Source: an uncultured Prevotella sp. (GTDB taxonomy: Bacteria; Bacteroidota; Bacteroidia; Bacteroidales; Bacteroidaceae). From it: a DNA stretch of 24,874 bases. Location: positions 1 through 24,874 of the forward strand of contig CAMPYJ010000038.1 in NCBI GenBank assembly GCA_946998205.1. Reading direction: 5' to 3'. The position numbers and the translations under genes are program-made. Positions 1 to 8,160 of the stretch are shown piece after piece. Position 1 is the stretch's first letter. Each line of letters opens with the position of its first letter. The notes under the pieces are model-generated. The model was not told the origin of the DNA, ran no database searches, and saw nothing but the letters and a program-made list of their open reading frames with translations.

Positions 1-54
1 AGACACCTCAACATATAAAATTTTCTCACAAGAAAAAATACTGCGGAATTAAGG
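1..54 (+). mobile_element. Right end of an IS1380-type insertion sequence (partial)
   Basis: The reverse complement of bases 23-54 matches the left terminus of the IS1380-type element at 22793-22824 at 27 of 32 positions, starting with the identical 14 bases CCTTAATTCCGCAG. The sequence inside the repeat differs from that left end, so this should be the other (right) end of a same-type element whose body lies upstream of the window. It is read with its transposase on the plus strand, as in the copy near 22925. The element ends 118 bases before dnaB. Its target duplication cannot be checked because the other end is not visible. Seen: the inverted match. Inferred: the IS1380 identity of this copy. 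Confidence 0.7.
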
Positions 55-127
55 TGTTAAATGAAAGAGCCGGCGTGTCGGTGGTAAAAAGATGAGTGCC
101 GATAGGCGATGGTTGAACTATTTTTTA

Positions 128-135
128 TACATTTG
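128..135 (+). promoter_or_regulatory. Possible -7 box of dnaB
   Basis: TACATTTG fits the Bacteroidetes -7 consensus TAnnTTTG and lies 37 bases before the dnaB start. No TTTG box stands at the usual 19-20 base distance; the nearest TTG is at 113-115, too close. Weak call. Confidence 0.3.
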
Positions 136-172
136 CATTCCCAAGTTGATAATGCGATAAAATACTTCACAC

Positions 173-1678
173 ATGGCCACTACCAATAACAAGCGTCCGG
201 CGCCGATAGACAACTCTTATGCGCATGTTCAGCCACAAGCAACTGACGTAGAACGAGTTGTGCTTGGCTCGCTGATGATAGACAAAGACGCTTTTTCCAT
301 CATTTCCGAGATTCTCCGGCCAGAGTCTTTTTACGAGCCTAAGCACCAGAAAATATTCCATGCCATCCAGTCGCTGACGATGGAGGAGAAGCCGGTTGAC
401 ATCATCACCGTGACCGACCAGCTGAAACGCGAGGGGACGTTGGATGAGGTGGGAGGCGCTGCCTATGTGGTGGAACTCAGTTCTTTGGTCGCATCATCAG
501 CCAACATCGAGTATCATGCCAAAATACTCTCGCAGAAATCGCTGGCGCGTCAGTTGATTTCTTATGCCAGCGTCATTGAGACCAAGGCGTTTGATGAGTC
601 GCAGGACATTGAAGAGCTGATGCAAGAAGCCGAAAGTGAACTCTTCACGTTGTCGCAAACCAACATGAAGAAAGATTATACGCAGATTGATCCTGTAATA
701 GCCCAAGCGACGGAAATACTGCAAAAGGCATCTGCCAACACGGGAGATTTGACGGGAATTCCTTCCGGGTTCACCAAATTGGACGAGATAACAAGTGGCT
801 GGCAGAAGTCCGACTTGGTAATCATCGCCGGCCGTCCGGCAATGGGAAAGACGTCTTTCGCACTCTCCATTGCCAAGAATATCGCCGTAGGCTATAAAGT
901 TCCCATCGCATTCTTCTCATTGGAGATGAACAATGTGCAGCTGGTCAACCGATTGATATCCAATACTTGTGAGATTGCGGGTAACAAGATTCTGAGTGGA
1001 CAACTGACTGCTGATGAATGGAAGCGCTTTGACACGAAAGTGAGAAACCTCACGGGTACACCTATTTATATAGATGACACCCCCGGACTGAGTATCTTTG
1101 AATTGCGAACCAAGGCGCGCAGACTGGTAAGAGAGAAGGGCGTGCAGATTATCATGATAGACTATTTGCAGCTGATGAATGCCAATGGCATGCGGTTTGG
1201 CAACCGTCAGGAGGAGGTGTCTACCATCTCCCGCTCGCTGAAGGGCCTGGCCAAAGAGCTTGATATCCCCGTGCTGGCCCTGTCACAGCTGAGCCGTAAC
1301 GTAGAGAATCGAGAGGGGTTGGAGGGAAAACGACCGCAGTTGAGCGACCTTCGCGAGTCGGGCGCCATCGAACAGGATGCCGACATGGTGCTGTTTGTGC
1401 ACAGGCCGGAGTATTATCGGTTGTATGAAGACAACAATGGCGTGGACTTGCGGGGTAAAGCTCAAATCATCATAGCCAAGCATCGTAAAGGTGCGACGGG
1501 CGATGTGCTGCTTAATTTCCGTGGCGAGTATACGCGTTTTGAAAACTTGGACGAAAGTTATTCGACGCCAATTCCTGAAGGTGGAGAGTTTATGGAGTCG
1601 CGTCTTAACGGTGGATTCCCACCTCCGGAACCCACGCCTTTGGGAGATTTGCCCCCAGCAGAGCCTGTTCCGTTTTGA
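173..1678 (+). CDS. dnaB: Replicative DNA helicase DnaB
   Basis: Hexameric 5'-3' helicase that unwinds DNA at the replication fork and recruits primase. The 501-aa length is normal. An N-terminal DnaB domain (about residues 15-120) is followed by a linker and a RecA-like ATPase core. Walker A GRPAMGKT is at residues 220-227 (Lys226). Walker B ends in the Asp of MIDYLQL near residue 330. The later SQLSRNVE and SDLRESGAIEQDAD stretches are the family's H3/H4 region. No intein interrupts the gene. The tail after about residue 475 is Pro-rich and looks disordered. The ATG at 173 places the N-domain correctly. It stands apart from other replication genes; the next gene starts 50-85 bases downstream on the same strand. 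Confidence 0.97.
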   Translation: MATTNNKRPAPIDNSYAHVQPQATDVERVVLGSLMIDKDAFSIISEILRPESFYEPKHQKIFHAIQSLTMEEKPVDIITVTDQLKREGTLDEVGGAAYVVELSSLVASSANIEYHAKILSQKSLARQLISYASVIETKAFDESQDIEELMQEAESELFTLSQTNMKKDYTQIDPVIAQATEILQKASANTGDLTGIPSGFTKLDEITSGWQKSDLVIIAGRPAMGKTSFALSIAKNIAVGYKVPIAFFSLEMNNVQLVNRLISNTCEIAGNKILSGQLTADEWKRFDTKVRNLTGTPIYIDDTPGLSIFELRTKARRLVREKGVQIIMIDYLQLMNANGMRFGNRQEEVSTISRSLKGLAKELDIPVLALSQLSRNVENREGLEGKRPQLSDLRESGAIEQDADMVLFVHRPEYYRLYEDNNGVDLRGKAQIIIAKHRKGATGDVLLNFRGEYTRFENLDESYSTPIPEGGEFMESRLNGGFPPPEPTPLGDLPPAEPVPF

Positions 1679-1745
1679 CCAATGGGCTTTCTTCTCCATG
1701 AATGTGAACGAACTGTTGGTGTAAAACAATGTGAATGGAACAGAT

Positions 1746-2486
1746 ATGAGGGATTTTATAAGCATGTCGCGGCAAACTTTAAAGGTTTTTCCTTTCAGGG
1801 GCAAGGTGCGCGCCTTGTCTGTTTCCGCAATCTTTTTCTTGTTTCTTTTGCCTGTAAACGGCTTAGCACAACAGCGTGAAGCGTTGCGTGACAGCTTGAA
1901 GAAGGCCACCGAGGCCTTGGAATATCATCCGGACAGCGTGGACTTGCGGTTGAAGAAGGCTGCGTGGAATTTGCAATTAGAGCAGTGGCAGTATGCTAAA
2001 GACGAATACGATTGGGTGCTGAGCAAGGATCAGCGCAACATCGCCGCCTTGTATTATCGGGCTTTCGCCAATCAGAAATTGGGGAGATACAATTTTGCCC
2101 GACTTGATTATGAGAATCTGTTGCAAAGGGTTCCCGGGCATTTTTCTGCACTCTTAGGTCTGGCTTTGCTCAATCAGAAGGACAATCATCATACGGAAGC
2201 GCTCAATCAGATTAACCAGTTGGTGAGCCAGCATGCCGATAGTGCGGTGGCTTATGCAGCTCGTGCGGGAATTGAAGTAGAGCAGGGGATGCTTGAGTTG
2301 GGCGAATATGATTATTCAGAGGCCATCAAAAGGGATCGGAAAAATACCGATTATCTGCTGAACAGAGCCGAGTTGCGCATCAGATTGGGTAAGACTGAAA
2401 AGGCGAGGGACGACCTTGACCGTCTTGTGTCATTAGGTGTTCCGCGACCAGCTCTCAGGAATTGGTATGGAAGGCTGAAACAATGA
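1746..2486 (+). CDS. Secreted tetratricopeptide-repeat protein
   Basis: TPR protein of about 246 aa, probably a periplasmic scaffold; partner unknown. With the ATG at 1746, a basic N-region is followed by a hydrophobic stretch (SAIFFLFLLPVNGLA) and a likely signal peptidase I site after Ala41. The rest is helical, with repeats showing the TPR pattern (ALYYRAFANQKLGRYNFARLD, AYAARAGIEVEQGMLELGEYD, LLNRAELRIRLGKTEKARDD) from about residue 60 to the end. Other starts are GTG 1731 and ATG 1764; all keep the signal peptide. It follows dnaB by a short gap with no terminator seen, so read-through is possible. It converges on the kinase gene ending at 2558. Confidence 0.8.
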   Translation: MRDFISMSRQTLKVFPFRGKVRALSVSAIFFLFLLPVNGLAQQREALRDSLKKATEALEYHPDSVDLRLKKAAWNLQLEQWQYAKDEYDWVLSKDQRNIAALYYRAFANQKLGRYNFARLDYENLLQRVPGHFSALLGLALLNQKDNHHTEALNQINQLVSQHADSAVAYAARAGIEVEQGMLELGEYDYSEAIKRDRKNTDYLLNRAELRIRLGKTEKARDDLDRLVSLGVPRPALRNWYGRLKQ

Positions 2487-2557
2487 CTTTGAAAACGACA
2501 CGCCTTAACAACTTCATTCCCTTGTTCTGCACCCATTAAGGCATGGCCGTGCCGGTG

Positions 2558-3184
2558 CTATTTCACGTCAAGCGGGAACAAACCATACAGGCGGTCGTCA
2601 ATCATGTCGGTAATCTCCTTGAAATCTTGTGGGTTTTCTTTGAAGTGAAGGCGATTGCCATCAACAATCATGAGGTTTCCTTCGTATGTGCTAATCCAGT
2701 TTTCGTATAGTGTGTTTAGCCCCTGCAAGTAGTCTATCCGGATGGATTTCTCGTACTCTCGTCCGCGTTTTTGGATATGCGAAACCAGGTTTGGAATCCC
2801 TGAACGAATGTAAATCAAGAGGTCCGGCAGCTTCACGAGCGACATCATGAGATTGAAAAGGTCTGTATAGTTGTCAAAGTCGCGGTCGCTCATCATACCC
2901 ATGCTGTGTAAGTTGGGTGCGAAGATGCAGGCATCTTCAAAGATGGTTCGGTCTTGAATGACGGTGTCGTGGCTCTTGCTGATGGCGACTACGTCTCTGA
3001 ACCGCTTGTTGAGAAAGTAGATTTGCAGGTTAAACGACCAGCGTGTCATGTCGGCATAGAAATCATCCAGATACGGATTGTCGTCTACGGGTTCGAATCG
3101 TGGCGTCCAGTTATATCGTTTGGCGAGCATGGTTGTGAGGGTTGTCTTGCCGCTTCCTATGTTTCCTGCAATGGCTATGTGCAT
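2558..3184 (-). CDS. Deoxynucleoside kinase (dGK/dAK family), second of a tandem pair
   Basis: Phosphorylates deoxynucleosides for nucleotide salvage in the cytoplasm. At 208 aa it has the normal family length. Visible: P-loop GNIGSGKTT at residues 7-15, the EPVDDNPYLDDFY substrate segment, the QDRTIFED motif (the DRS/DRT signature), and the Arg-rich LID (QKRGREYEKSI). It closely resembles the upstream gene at 3251-3874, so the pair arose by tandem duplication. Only 66 bases separate them, consistent with one transcript from the promoter at 3973-4003. Paired kinases with different base preferences (deoxyadenosine versus deoxyguanosine) are known in other bacteria. Which one this is cannot be told from sequence alone. 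Confidence 0.88.
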   Translation of the reverse strand: MHIAIAGNIGSGKTTLTTMLAKRYNWTPRFEPVDDNPYLDDFYADMTRWSFNLQIYFLNKRFRDVVAISKSHDTVIQDRTIFEDACIFAPNLHSMGMMSDRDFDNYTDLFNLMMSLVKLPDLLIYIRSGIPNLVSHIQKRGREYEKSIRIDYLQGLNTLYENWISTYEGNLMIVDGNRLHFKENPQDFKEITDMIDDRLYGLFPLDVK

Positions 3185-3250
3185 GATGAATGCGTGTTTG
3201 TTGTGTGAATGGAATGATTGTCAATATGTTGAAAAGACGCTGCGTGTTGA

Positions 3251-3874
3251 TTACAGATTGCCAAAGAGGCCGAACAGTTGCGCGTCTATCTTGTCAATGA
3301 TTTCTGAAAAGTCTTTCGGATTGTGCTCAAAGTCAAGCGTGTCCGCCTCGATGATGAGTTTCTTTCCTTGGTATTTGTTGATGATGAAATCTTCGTAACG
3401 CTCGTTCATGTTGGTGAGATACTCCAGAGGAATGGCCTGTTCGTAGTCTCGTCCGCGCTTTTGGATGTGCTCCACCAGGTTGGGAACAGACGATCGAAGG
3501 TAAATCATGAGGTCGGGAAATTTGACAGCCGTCATCATCGCTTCAAACAGTTCCATGAATGTTTTGAAGTCTCTGTCAGACAAATGCCCCATGTCTCGGT
3601 TGTTGGCGGCGAAAACATATACCCCTTCGTATATTGATCGGTCTTGTACGACGGTTTCTTTGGATTGAGCTATGTCCAGCAAGTCATGAAAACGTTGCTT
3701 CAAGAAGTAAACCTCAAGGTTGAAAGCCCATCGCTCAATAGACCGATAGTAGTCGTCCAAGTATGGATTGACATCTACCGGCTCCAGTTTGGGCGTCCAC
3801 CCATAGTGTTTGACCAACATCTTCGTGAGGGTTGTCTTACCGCTTCCGATGTTTCCTGCGATGGCTATGTGCAC
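3251..3874 (-). CDS. Deoxynucleoside kinase (dGK/dAK family), first of a tandem pair
   Basis: Cytoplasmic salvage kinase of 207 aa. P-loop GNIGSGKTT is at residues 7-15; then come EPVDVNPYLDDYY, the QDRSIYEG signature and the LID motif QKRGRDYEQAI. The first residues (MHIAIAGNIGSGKTTLT) equal those of the paralogue at 2558-3184, and the two differ mainly in the middle helices, the likely region of substrate choice. It has its own Bacteroidetes promoter about 100 bases upstream, followed by a leader of roughly 90 bases. The start ATG sits directly before the conserved IAGNIGSGKTT and leaves no alternative. Confidence 0.9.
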   Translation of the reverse strand: MHIAIAGNIGSGKTTLTKMLVKHYGWTPKLEPVDVNPYLDDYYRSIERWAFNLEVYFLKQRFHDLLDIAQSKETVVQDRSIYEGVYVFAANNRDMGHLSDRDFKTFMELFEAMMTAVKFPDLMIYLRSSVPNLVEHIQKRGRDYEQAIPLEYLTNMNERYEDFIINKYQGKKLIIEADTLDFEHNPKDFSEIIDKIDAQLFGLFGNL

Positions 3875-3972
3875 TGTTCTTGTTTAACTTAGAGTAGGTT
3901 ACTGGGCAGAATGAGCAGGGCGTAACCTTGCTGGCAGGTTCAAAGATGCGAAGCCTTTCTGCGTTTTTCATG

Positions 3973-4003
3973 CAAAGTTAGCCCAAACAGCGCATACTTC
4001 AAA
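3973..4003 (-). promoter_or_regulatory. Promoter of the deoxynucleoside kinase pair
   Basis: On the minus strand TTTG (4003-4000) is followed after exactly 19 bases by TAACTTTG (3980-3973), a full match to the Bacteroidetes primary sigma promoter. Transcription should begin near 3966, giving a leader of about 90 bases before the start at 3874. Confidence 0.75.
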
Positions 4004-4065
4004 ATATCTTGTTTGGTTTTTCTTGGTTTCCGCTCACCTTGACTATCTTTTTCTGGAAGAAGCCG

Positions 4066-4503
4066 TCAGCTGTCCGCGTGCGATGCGTTTTTCAGCAAGT
4101 CACGAATCTCCGTCAGGAGTTTCTCTTCTGCCGTTGGCTCAGGTTTTGCGGGTGTGGATTCTTCTTTCACATGTTTCTTGGTAATCTTCATGACGGCTTT
4201 GACGAGCAAGAATACGCAGAAGGCGATAATGATGAAATTGACAGTCTGCTGTATGAAGTTGCCATAGTTCAACGTTACGGCCTCCATGGTCTTGCCGTCT
4301 TCTGCGAGTTTCTCGCCCAGTTTGCAACTTAATTCTGTGAAGTTGACGCCGCCCAGCAGAAAACCAATGGGAGGCATGATGATGTCATTTACGAGGGATG
4401 ACACGATTTTGCCAAAGGCACCTCCTACAATCACGCCGACAGCCATGTCTACCACATTGCCACGCACGGCAAAGGTTTTGAACTCATTGAAAAAATTCTT
4501 CAT
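4066..4503 (-). CDS. mscL: Large-conductance mechanosensitive channel MscL
   Basis: Inner-membrane channel that opens under hypo-osmotic stress to release solutes. The 145-aa length is typical. The N-terminus (MKNFFNEFKTFAVRGNVVDMAVGVIVGGAFGKIV pattern) holds the N-terminal amphipathic helix and the Gly-rich pore helix TM1 (about residues 16-45). A periplasmic loop follows, then TM2 (about 84-104, FIIIAFCVFLLVKAVM) and a charged C-terminal helix ending in EEKLLTEIRDLLK. It is a single gene between the kinase promoter and the MITE at 4586. No clear promoter was found upstream. Confidence 0.95.
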   Translation of the reverse strand: MKNFFNEFKTFAVRGNVVDMAVGVIVGGAFGKIVSSLVNDIIMPPIGFLLGGVNFTELSCKLGEKLAEDGKTMEAVTLNYGNFIQQTVNFIIIAFCVFLLVKAVMKITKKHVKEESTPAKPEPTAEEKLLTEIRDLLKNASHADS

Positions 4504-4585
4504 GAAATATGTTTGTTATAATGATGATTGACGTTTGGTCATGTTGACTTGTCTCTGTTGCTTTTCAATAATCTTATTTAGTAAA

Positions 4586-4779
4586 GAGCGGTTCTTTAAA
4601 TTATCACCATAAAGTTTTTTTTATGTCAGTCTTTTTACGTTTTGTCATCTTGTGGACTTTTTTTTGGTTCAATTTGCTTGTTCGTTCTGTCTTATAGCTC
4701 GCTATACTCTTTCACTTACAAACAAATTGACCTCGAAAATAGTCTCACAATCAGTCAAAGCTAATTTATAGAACCGCCC
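4586..4779. repeat. Foldback MITE, copy 1 (194 bp)
   Basis: Nearly the same sequence recurs at 8161-8352 in the same orientation. The ends are inverted: GAGCGGTTCTTTAAATTA on the left and TAATTTATAGAACCGCCC on the right. Both sides carry TAAA (4582-4585 and 4780-4783), a 4-bp target duplication. The interior is also a long imperfect palindrome: TTCAATTTGCTTGTTCGTTC faces ACAAACAAATTGA, around a centre of TATAGCTCGCTATA. The left arm has about 35 extra bases that can form a small hairpin of their own. It has no coding capacity, and short open frames here are chance. It ends 75 bases before the gapA -7 box. Confidence 0.85.
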
Positions 4780-4853
4780 TAAAGTAATCGAACAACCATG
4801 GTTTTTTATATTATTTAATACATGAATCACATACAAATATAGAAAATAAATCG

Positions 4854-4861
4854 TAACTTTG
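4854..4861 (+). promoter_or_regulatory. -7 box of gapA
   Basis: TAACTTTG matches TAnnTTTG perfectly. The upstream stretch is AT-rich but lacks TTTG at the normal distance, so the -33 element is degenerate. Transcription from here gives a leader of about 130 AT-rich bases before the gapA start, with an A-rich stretch just before the ATG. Confidence 0.55.
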
Positions 4862-4999
4862 CATACGAACAGAGGATAAATGTTGCAATGACGTTCTCTT
4901 TTTGTTTTCTCATGATGCAATCAGAGGTAATGTCTTCAGCATGGCAAGTATTTCTATGATTTATTATTTTTAACCCTTTAATAAAAAACTAAAAGTAAA

Positions 5000-6019
5000 A
5001 TGATTAAAATTGGTATTAACGGTTTTGGCCGTATCGGTCGTTTCGTTTTCCGCGCTTCTTTGGAAGAGGCTAATGCAAAAGACGTAGTAGTTGTAGGTAT
5101 TAACGACCTTTGCCCAGTAGATTACTTGGCATACATGTTGAAATATGACACCATGCACGGTCAGTTCAACGGCACGATTGAGTGCGACGTTGAGAAATCG
5201 GAACTGATTGTTAACGGTAACAAGATTCGTGTTACCGCAGAACGCAACCCTGCTGACTTGAAATGGAACGAGATTGGGGCTGAATATGTTGTTGAGTCTA
5301 CCGGCTTGTTCTTGACAAAAGAGAAATCACAGGCTCACATCCAGGCTGGCGCCAAATATGTAGTGATGTCTGCTCCTTCCAAGGATGACACTCCGATGTT
5401 TGTTTGCGGTGTAAACCTTGACAAGTATCAGAAGGGTACACAGTTTGTTTCTAACGCATCTTGCACCACCAACTGCTTGGCTCCTATCGCTAAGGTGTTG
5501 AACGACAAGTTCGGCATCAAAGACGGTTTGATGACAACCGTACACTCTACTACCGCAACACAGAAGACCGTTGACGGCCCTTCAATGAAGGATTGGCGTG
5601 GTGGTCGTGCCGCTTCCGGCAACATCATTCCTTCTTCTACGGGTGCTGCTAAGGCTGTAGGTAAGGTGATTCCTGAGCTGAATGGCAAGTTGACAGGTAT
5701 GTCCATGCGTGTTCCTACTTTGGATGTTTCTGTTGTTGACTTGACCGTTAACTTGGCTAAGCCTGCTACATACGAGGAGATTTGCAAGGCTATGAAGGAC
5801 GCTTCTGAGGGCGAACTGAAGGGTATTCTCGGTTACACCGATGAGGCTGTTGTTTCTTCTGACTTCCTGGGCGACGCACGTACCTCCATCTTCGACGCTA
5901 AGGCTGGTATCGCTTTGACAGACACCTTCGTGAAGGTTGTGTCTTGGTACGACAACGAAATTGGTTACTCACACAAGGTTGTTGAGTTGATCAAGCACAT
6001 GGCAAAGGTTAACGGCTAA
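5000..6019 (+). CDS. gapA: Glyceraldehyde-3-phosphate dehydrogenase, NAD type
   Basis: Glycolytic enzyme that oxidises glyceraldehyde 3-phosphate to 1,3-bisphosphoglycerate in the cytoplasm. The 339-aa length is standard. NAD-binding GINGFGRIGR is at residues 5-14. The Asp of GIND (Asp36) fits NAD rather than NADP use. The catalytic SNASCTTNC motif has Cys155, and its partner is His182 (TVHSTTATQ). The phosphate-binding RAASGNIIPSSTGAAKAV and the C-terminal SWYDNEIGYSHKVVELI are intact. Codon choice is more uniform than in neighbouring genes (GGT, GCT, AAC, AAG, CGT), as expected for a very highly expressed gene. It is monocistronic: own -7 box and a strong terminator at 6047-6079. Confidence 0.98.
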   Translation: MIKIGINGFGRIGRFVFRASLEEANAKDVVVVGINDLCPVDYLAYMLKYDTMHGQFNGTIECDVEKSELIVNGNKIRVTAERNPADLKWNEIGAEYVVESTGLFLTKEKSQAHIQAGAKYVVMSAPSKDDTPMFVCGVNLDKYQKGTQFVSNASCTTNCLAPIAKVLNDKFGIKDGLMTTVHSTTATQKTVDGPSMKDWRGGRAASGNIIPSSTGAAKAVGKVIPELNGKLTGMSMRVPTLDVSVVDLTVNLAKPATYEEICKAMKDASEGELKGILGYTDEAVVSSDFLGDARTSIFDAKAGIALTDTFVKVVSWYDNEIGYSHKVVELIKHMAKVNG

Positions 6020-6046
6020 TCAAAATTAGTCGTTTAACGATAAATA

Positions 6047-6079
6047 AGCCGTTCGAGACTGCTCGGACGGCTTTTTTTT
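6047..6079 (+). terminator. Intrinsic terminator of gapA
   Basis: AGCCGTTCGAG, a 4-base loop and CTCGGACGGCT form an 11-bp stem with one G-T pair, followed by eight T. The T run merges into TATATTTG (6082-6089), a -7-like box that could start miaA transcription just before its start codon. Confidence 0.93.
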
Positions 6080-6099
6080 GTTATATTTGCCGCGTGAAG

Positions 6100-7014
6100 A
6101 TGTTAACAATCTTAGGTCCGACGGCCAGTGGAAAAACGACATTCGCAGCCCATCTCGCAGCCGACATCGGTGCTGAAATCATCAGCGCCGACAGCCGACA
6201 GGTGTATCGGGGGATGGATGTCGGCACTGGCAAAGACCTCTCTGACTATGTCGTTAACAAACAAATTCCCTATCATTTGATTGACATTGCGGATGCCGGA
6301 GAAAAGTACAATCTGTTCCGATACCAGCAAGATTTTCATGCAGCCTACGAGAATATCGTTTCCAGAGGCATCGTTCCCATCCTCTGTGGCGGCACCGGTC
6401 TGTACATAGAAGCCGTGTTGAAAGGTTATGCCCTGTCGCCCGTGCCACAGAATGAGCAGCTGAGACAGCAGCTGAGCGACAAGTCTTTGGCAGAGTTGAC
6501 TGACATACTGGTTGAATTGAAGCGGAAAAACCTTTCGGTGATGCATAATCAGTCTGACGTGGATACTGCGCAGCGCGCCATCAGGGCCATTGAGATTGAA
6601 ACTCATCTGTCGCAGCATCCCATGCCCGACCGCGCACTGCCACCCGTTGATGCGTGCGTCATTGGACTGCGCATTGACAGGGATGAACGGCGAAAAAAAA
6701 TTACCGACAGACTGAAACATCGGTTGGAAAACGGCATGATCGAGGAGGTGCAAGGACTGTTGGCAGCAGGTATACCGCCTGAAAACCTGATCTATTATGG
6801 TCTGGAATATAAGTATGTGACTGAGTATGTCATTGGAAAAACCACCTACGGCGAGATGTTTCAGCAACTCGAAATCGCCATCCATCAGTTTGCCAAGCGG
6901 CAAATGACTTGGTTCAGGGGGATGGAACGGCGAGGGTTCGCCATCCATTGGATTGACGCTACGTTGCCCATGGAGGAGAAAATAACAAGAACGAAAGAGA
7001 TATATGGCTATTGA
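6100..7014 (+). CDS. miaA: tRNA dimethylallyltransferase MiaA
   Basis: Adds a dimethylallyl group to A37 of tRNAs reading codons that begin with U. From the ATG at 6100 the protein is 304 aa, the usual size. The P-loop GPTASGKT covers residues 6-13. SADSRQVYRGMDVGTGK holds the family's Asp-Ser-x-Gln substrate motif, and ILCGGTGLYIEAVLKGY follows. The C-terminal QFAKRQMTWFRGM is the tRNA-binding RQxTWFR motif. A GTG at 6094 would add two residues. If TATATTTG at 6082-6089 is the -7 box, the message is almost leaderless. The end overlaps the next gene by 11 bases, so the two are translationally linked. Confidence 0.96.
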   Translation: MLTILGPTASGKTTFAAHLAADIGAEIISADSRQVYRGMDVGTGKDLSDYVVNKQIPYHLIDIADAGEKYNLFRYQQDFHAAYENIVSRGIVPILCGGTGLYIEAVLKGYALSPVPQNEQLRQQLSDKSLAELTDILVELKRKNLSVMHNQSDVDTAQRAIRAIEIETHLSQHPMPDRALPPVDACVIGLRIDRDERRKKITDRLKHRLENGMIEEVQGLLAAGIPPENLIYYGLEYKYVTEYVIGKTTYGEMFQQLEIAIHQFAKRQMTWFRGMERRGFAIHWIDATLPMEEKITRTKEIYGY

Positions 7015-7939
7015 CAACAAACGGTGGGGAATTGTTTACTGCCCCAAGAGAAACGCTTTAAGACCCCAAAAATATTGGGAACGCATCGAAAGAAGCCTTC
7101 AGGCCAATGGGGTGGAGTACGACTATGTGCAAAGCGAGAATTCCGCAAGCGTGTCTCGCTTGGTCAAGATGTTCATCAATACGGGCTATAAGACGATAGT
7201 CATCGTTGGCGGCGACTCAGCTCTCAATGACACTGTAAACTGTATGATGCAGGTGGATTCGAAGCTGCGCGGCGAGATTTCATTGGGCCTCATACCCAAT
7301 GGGCTGATGAACGACTTTGCCCATTTCTGGAACATGCGGGAAGGTGAGGAGGAGCGTATCATCAAAGCGTTGAGAAAACACCGCGTCAAGAAACTGGATT
7401 TGGGGTGCATGCGGTACGTCAATAGGGATGGTGAGCCATGCAGGTGCTATTTCTTGAATTGCGTGAACATCGGCTTCATAGCGGCCACCATGAACCTGCG
7501 CCGCAAGACGCGCCGCTTTTTTGGCTCGAGGGCGCTGTCGTTCCTGTTTTCGTTCGTCTTGCTGATTTTTCAGCGACTGGATTATAAAATGCATCTGAAG
7601 ATCAACACCGACGTCATCAAGCGCAAGGTGATGACCGTATGCGTGGGCAACTCGCTGGGGTATGGCCAAACGCCCAACGCCGTTCCCTACAACGGGCAGT
7701 TGGATGTCTCTGTGGTCTATCATCCGGGAATGACCCAGCTTTTTGAGGGAATCTACTTGTTCTTGCGGGGAAAGTTTCTCAATCACAAGAGCGTACATCC
7801 TTACCGTACCAAAAAAGTAGAGGTGTTGGCGACGGAGCATGCCATGGTGGGCATCGATGGAAGACTGATGGAGACGCCGCTTGGGAAATTCACGTTGTCG
7901 ATAGAACCCGAATCCATCAATTTCTTGTTGCCCGACTAA
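7004..7939 (+). CDS. Diacylglycerol/lipid kinase family protein (YegS/LCB5-like)
   Basis: Predicted ATP-dependent lipid kinase of 311 aa, acting on a membrane lipid such as diacylglycerol or a sphingoid base; Bacteroidales make sphingolipids, so the substrate is open. The nucleotide-binding loop VIVGGDSALNDTVN (GGD at residues 69-71) stands where the family usually has GGDGTxNEV, so the Gly after Asp is Ser and the Glu is Asp. ISLGLIPNGLMNDFAHFWN is the second conserved segment (normally PxGTxNDFA). The central FGSRALSFLFSFVLLIF is a hydrophobic surface. The C-terminal domain is a beta-sandwich ending in VGIDGRLMETPLGKFTLSI. It starts inside miaA. Confidence 0.85.
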   Translation: MAIDNKRWGIVYCPKRNALRPQKYWERIERSLQANGVEYDYVQSENSASVSRLVKMFINTGYKTIVIVGGDSALNDTVNCMMQVDSKLRGEISLGLIPNGLMNDFAHFWNMREGEEERIIKALRKHRVKKLDLGCMRYVNRDGEPCRCYFLNCVNIGFIAATMNLRRKTRRFFGSRALSFLFSFVLLIFQRLDYKMHLKINTDVIKRKVMTVCVGNSLGYGQTPNAVPYNGQLDVSVVYHPGMTQLFEGIYLFLRGKFLNHKSVHPYRTKKVEVLATEHAMVGIDGRLMETPLGKFTLSIEPESINFLLPD

Positions 7940-7995
7940 TCTTTTCTCTCTTTTTTGCTGTCGTCTCCCAAGTAGCGCGCGTTTCGGTTCCAAAC

Positions 7996-8074
7996 CCGTT
8001 GAGTTTGGCCGCCAAAGCCGTTGAGTTTGGCCGTCAAACCCATTGAGTTTGGCTGCCAAAGCCGTTGAGTTTTG
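7996..8074 (+). repeat. 22-bp tandem repeat, 3.6 copies
   Basis: Units start at 7996, 8018, 8040 and 8062 (partial), with consensus CCGTTGAGTTTGGCC then GCCAAAG. The units differ at only a few positions. Each contains a small inverted pair (TTTGGC/GCCAAA), so the transcript could fold into a row of short hairpins just past the kinase stop. No spacers, so not CRISPR. Function unknown. Confidence 0.85.
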
Positions 8075-8160
8075 TTTACCAGCGTTTATTGAGCTGGTTT
8101 TCAGGCGTTATATACGTCTTCATACAAGTATCGGTATTGTCATTTTGTTGGAAATGTTTA

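Noticed and set aside
1283..1909. 208-codon minus-strand frame across the dnaB end and the TPR gene
   Set aside because: It crosses two well-supported plus-strand genes and has no motif or start signal.
4702..4920. 72-codon minus-strand frame over the MITE end and the gapA promoter
   Set aside because: It covers part of the repeat and the promoter, is AT-driven in composition, and the second MITE copy does not keep it.
6112..7020. 302-codon open frame opposite miaA
   Set aside because: Antisense shadow of miaA with no recognisable motif.
7996..8074. Possible CRISPR array
   Set aside because: Units are contiguous 22-mers with no spacers and no cas genes nearby.
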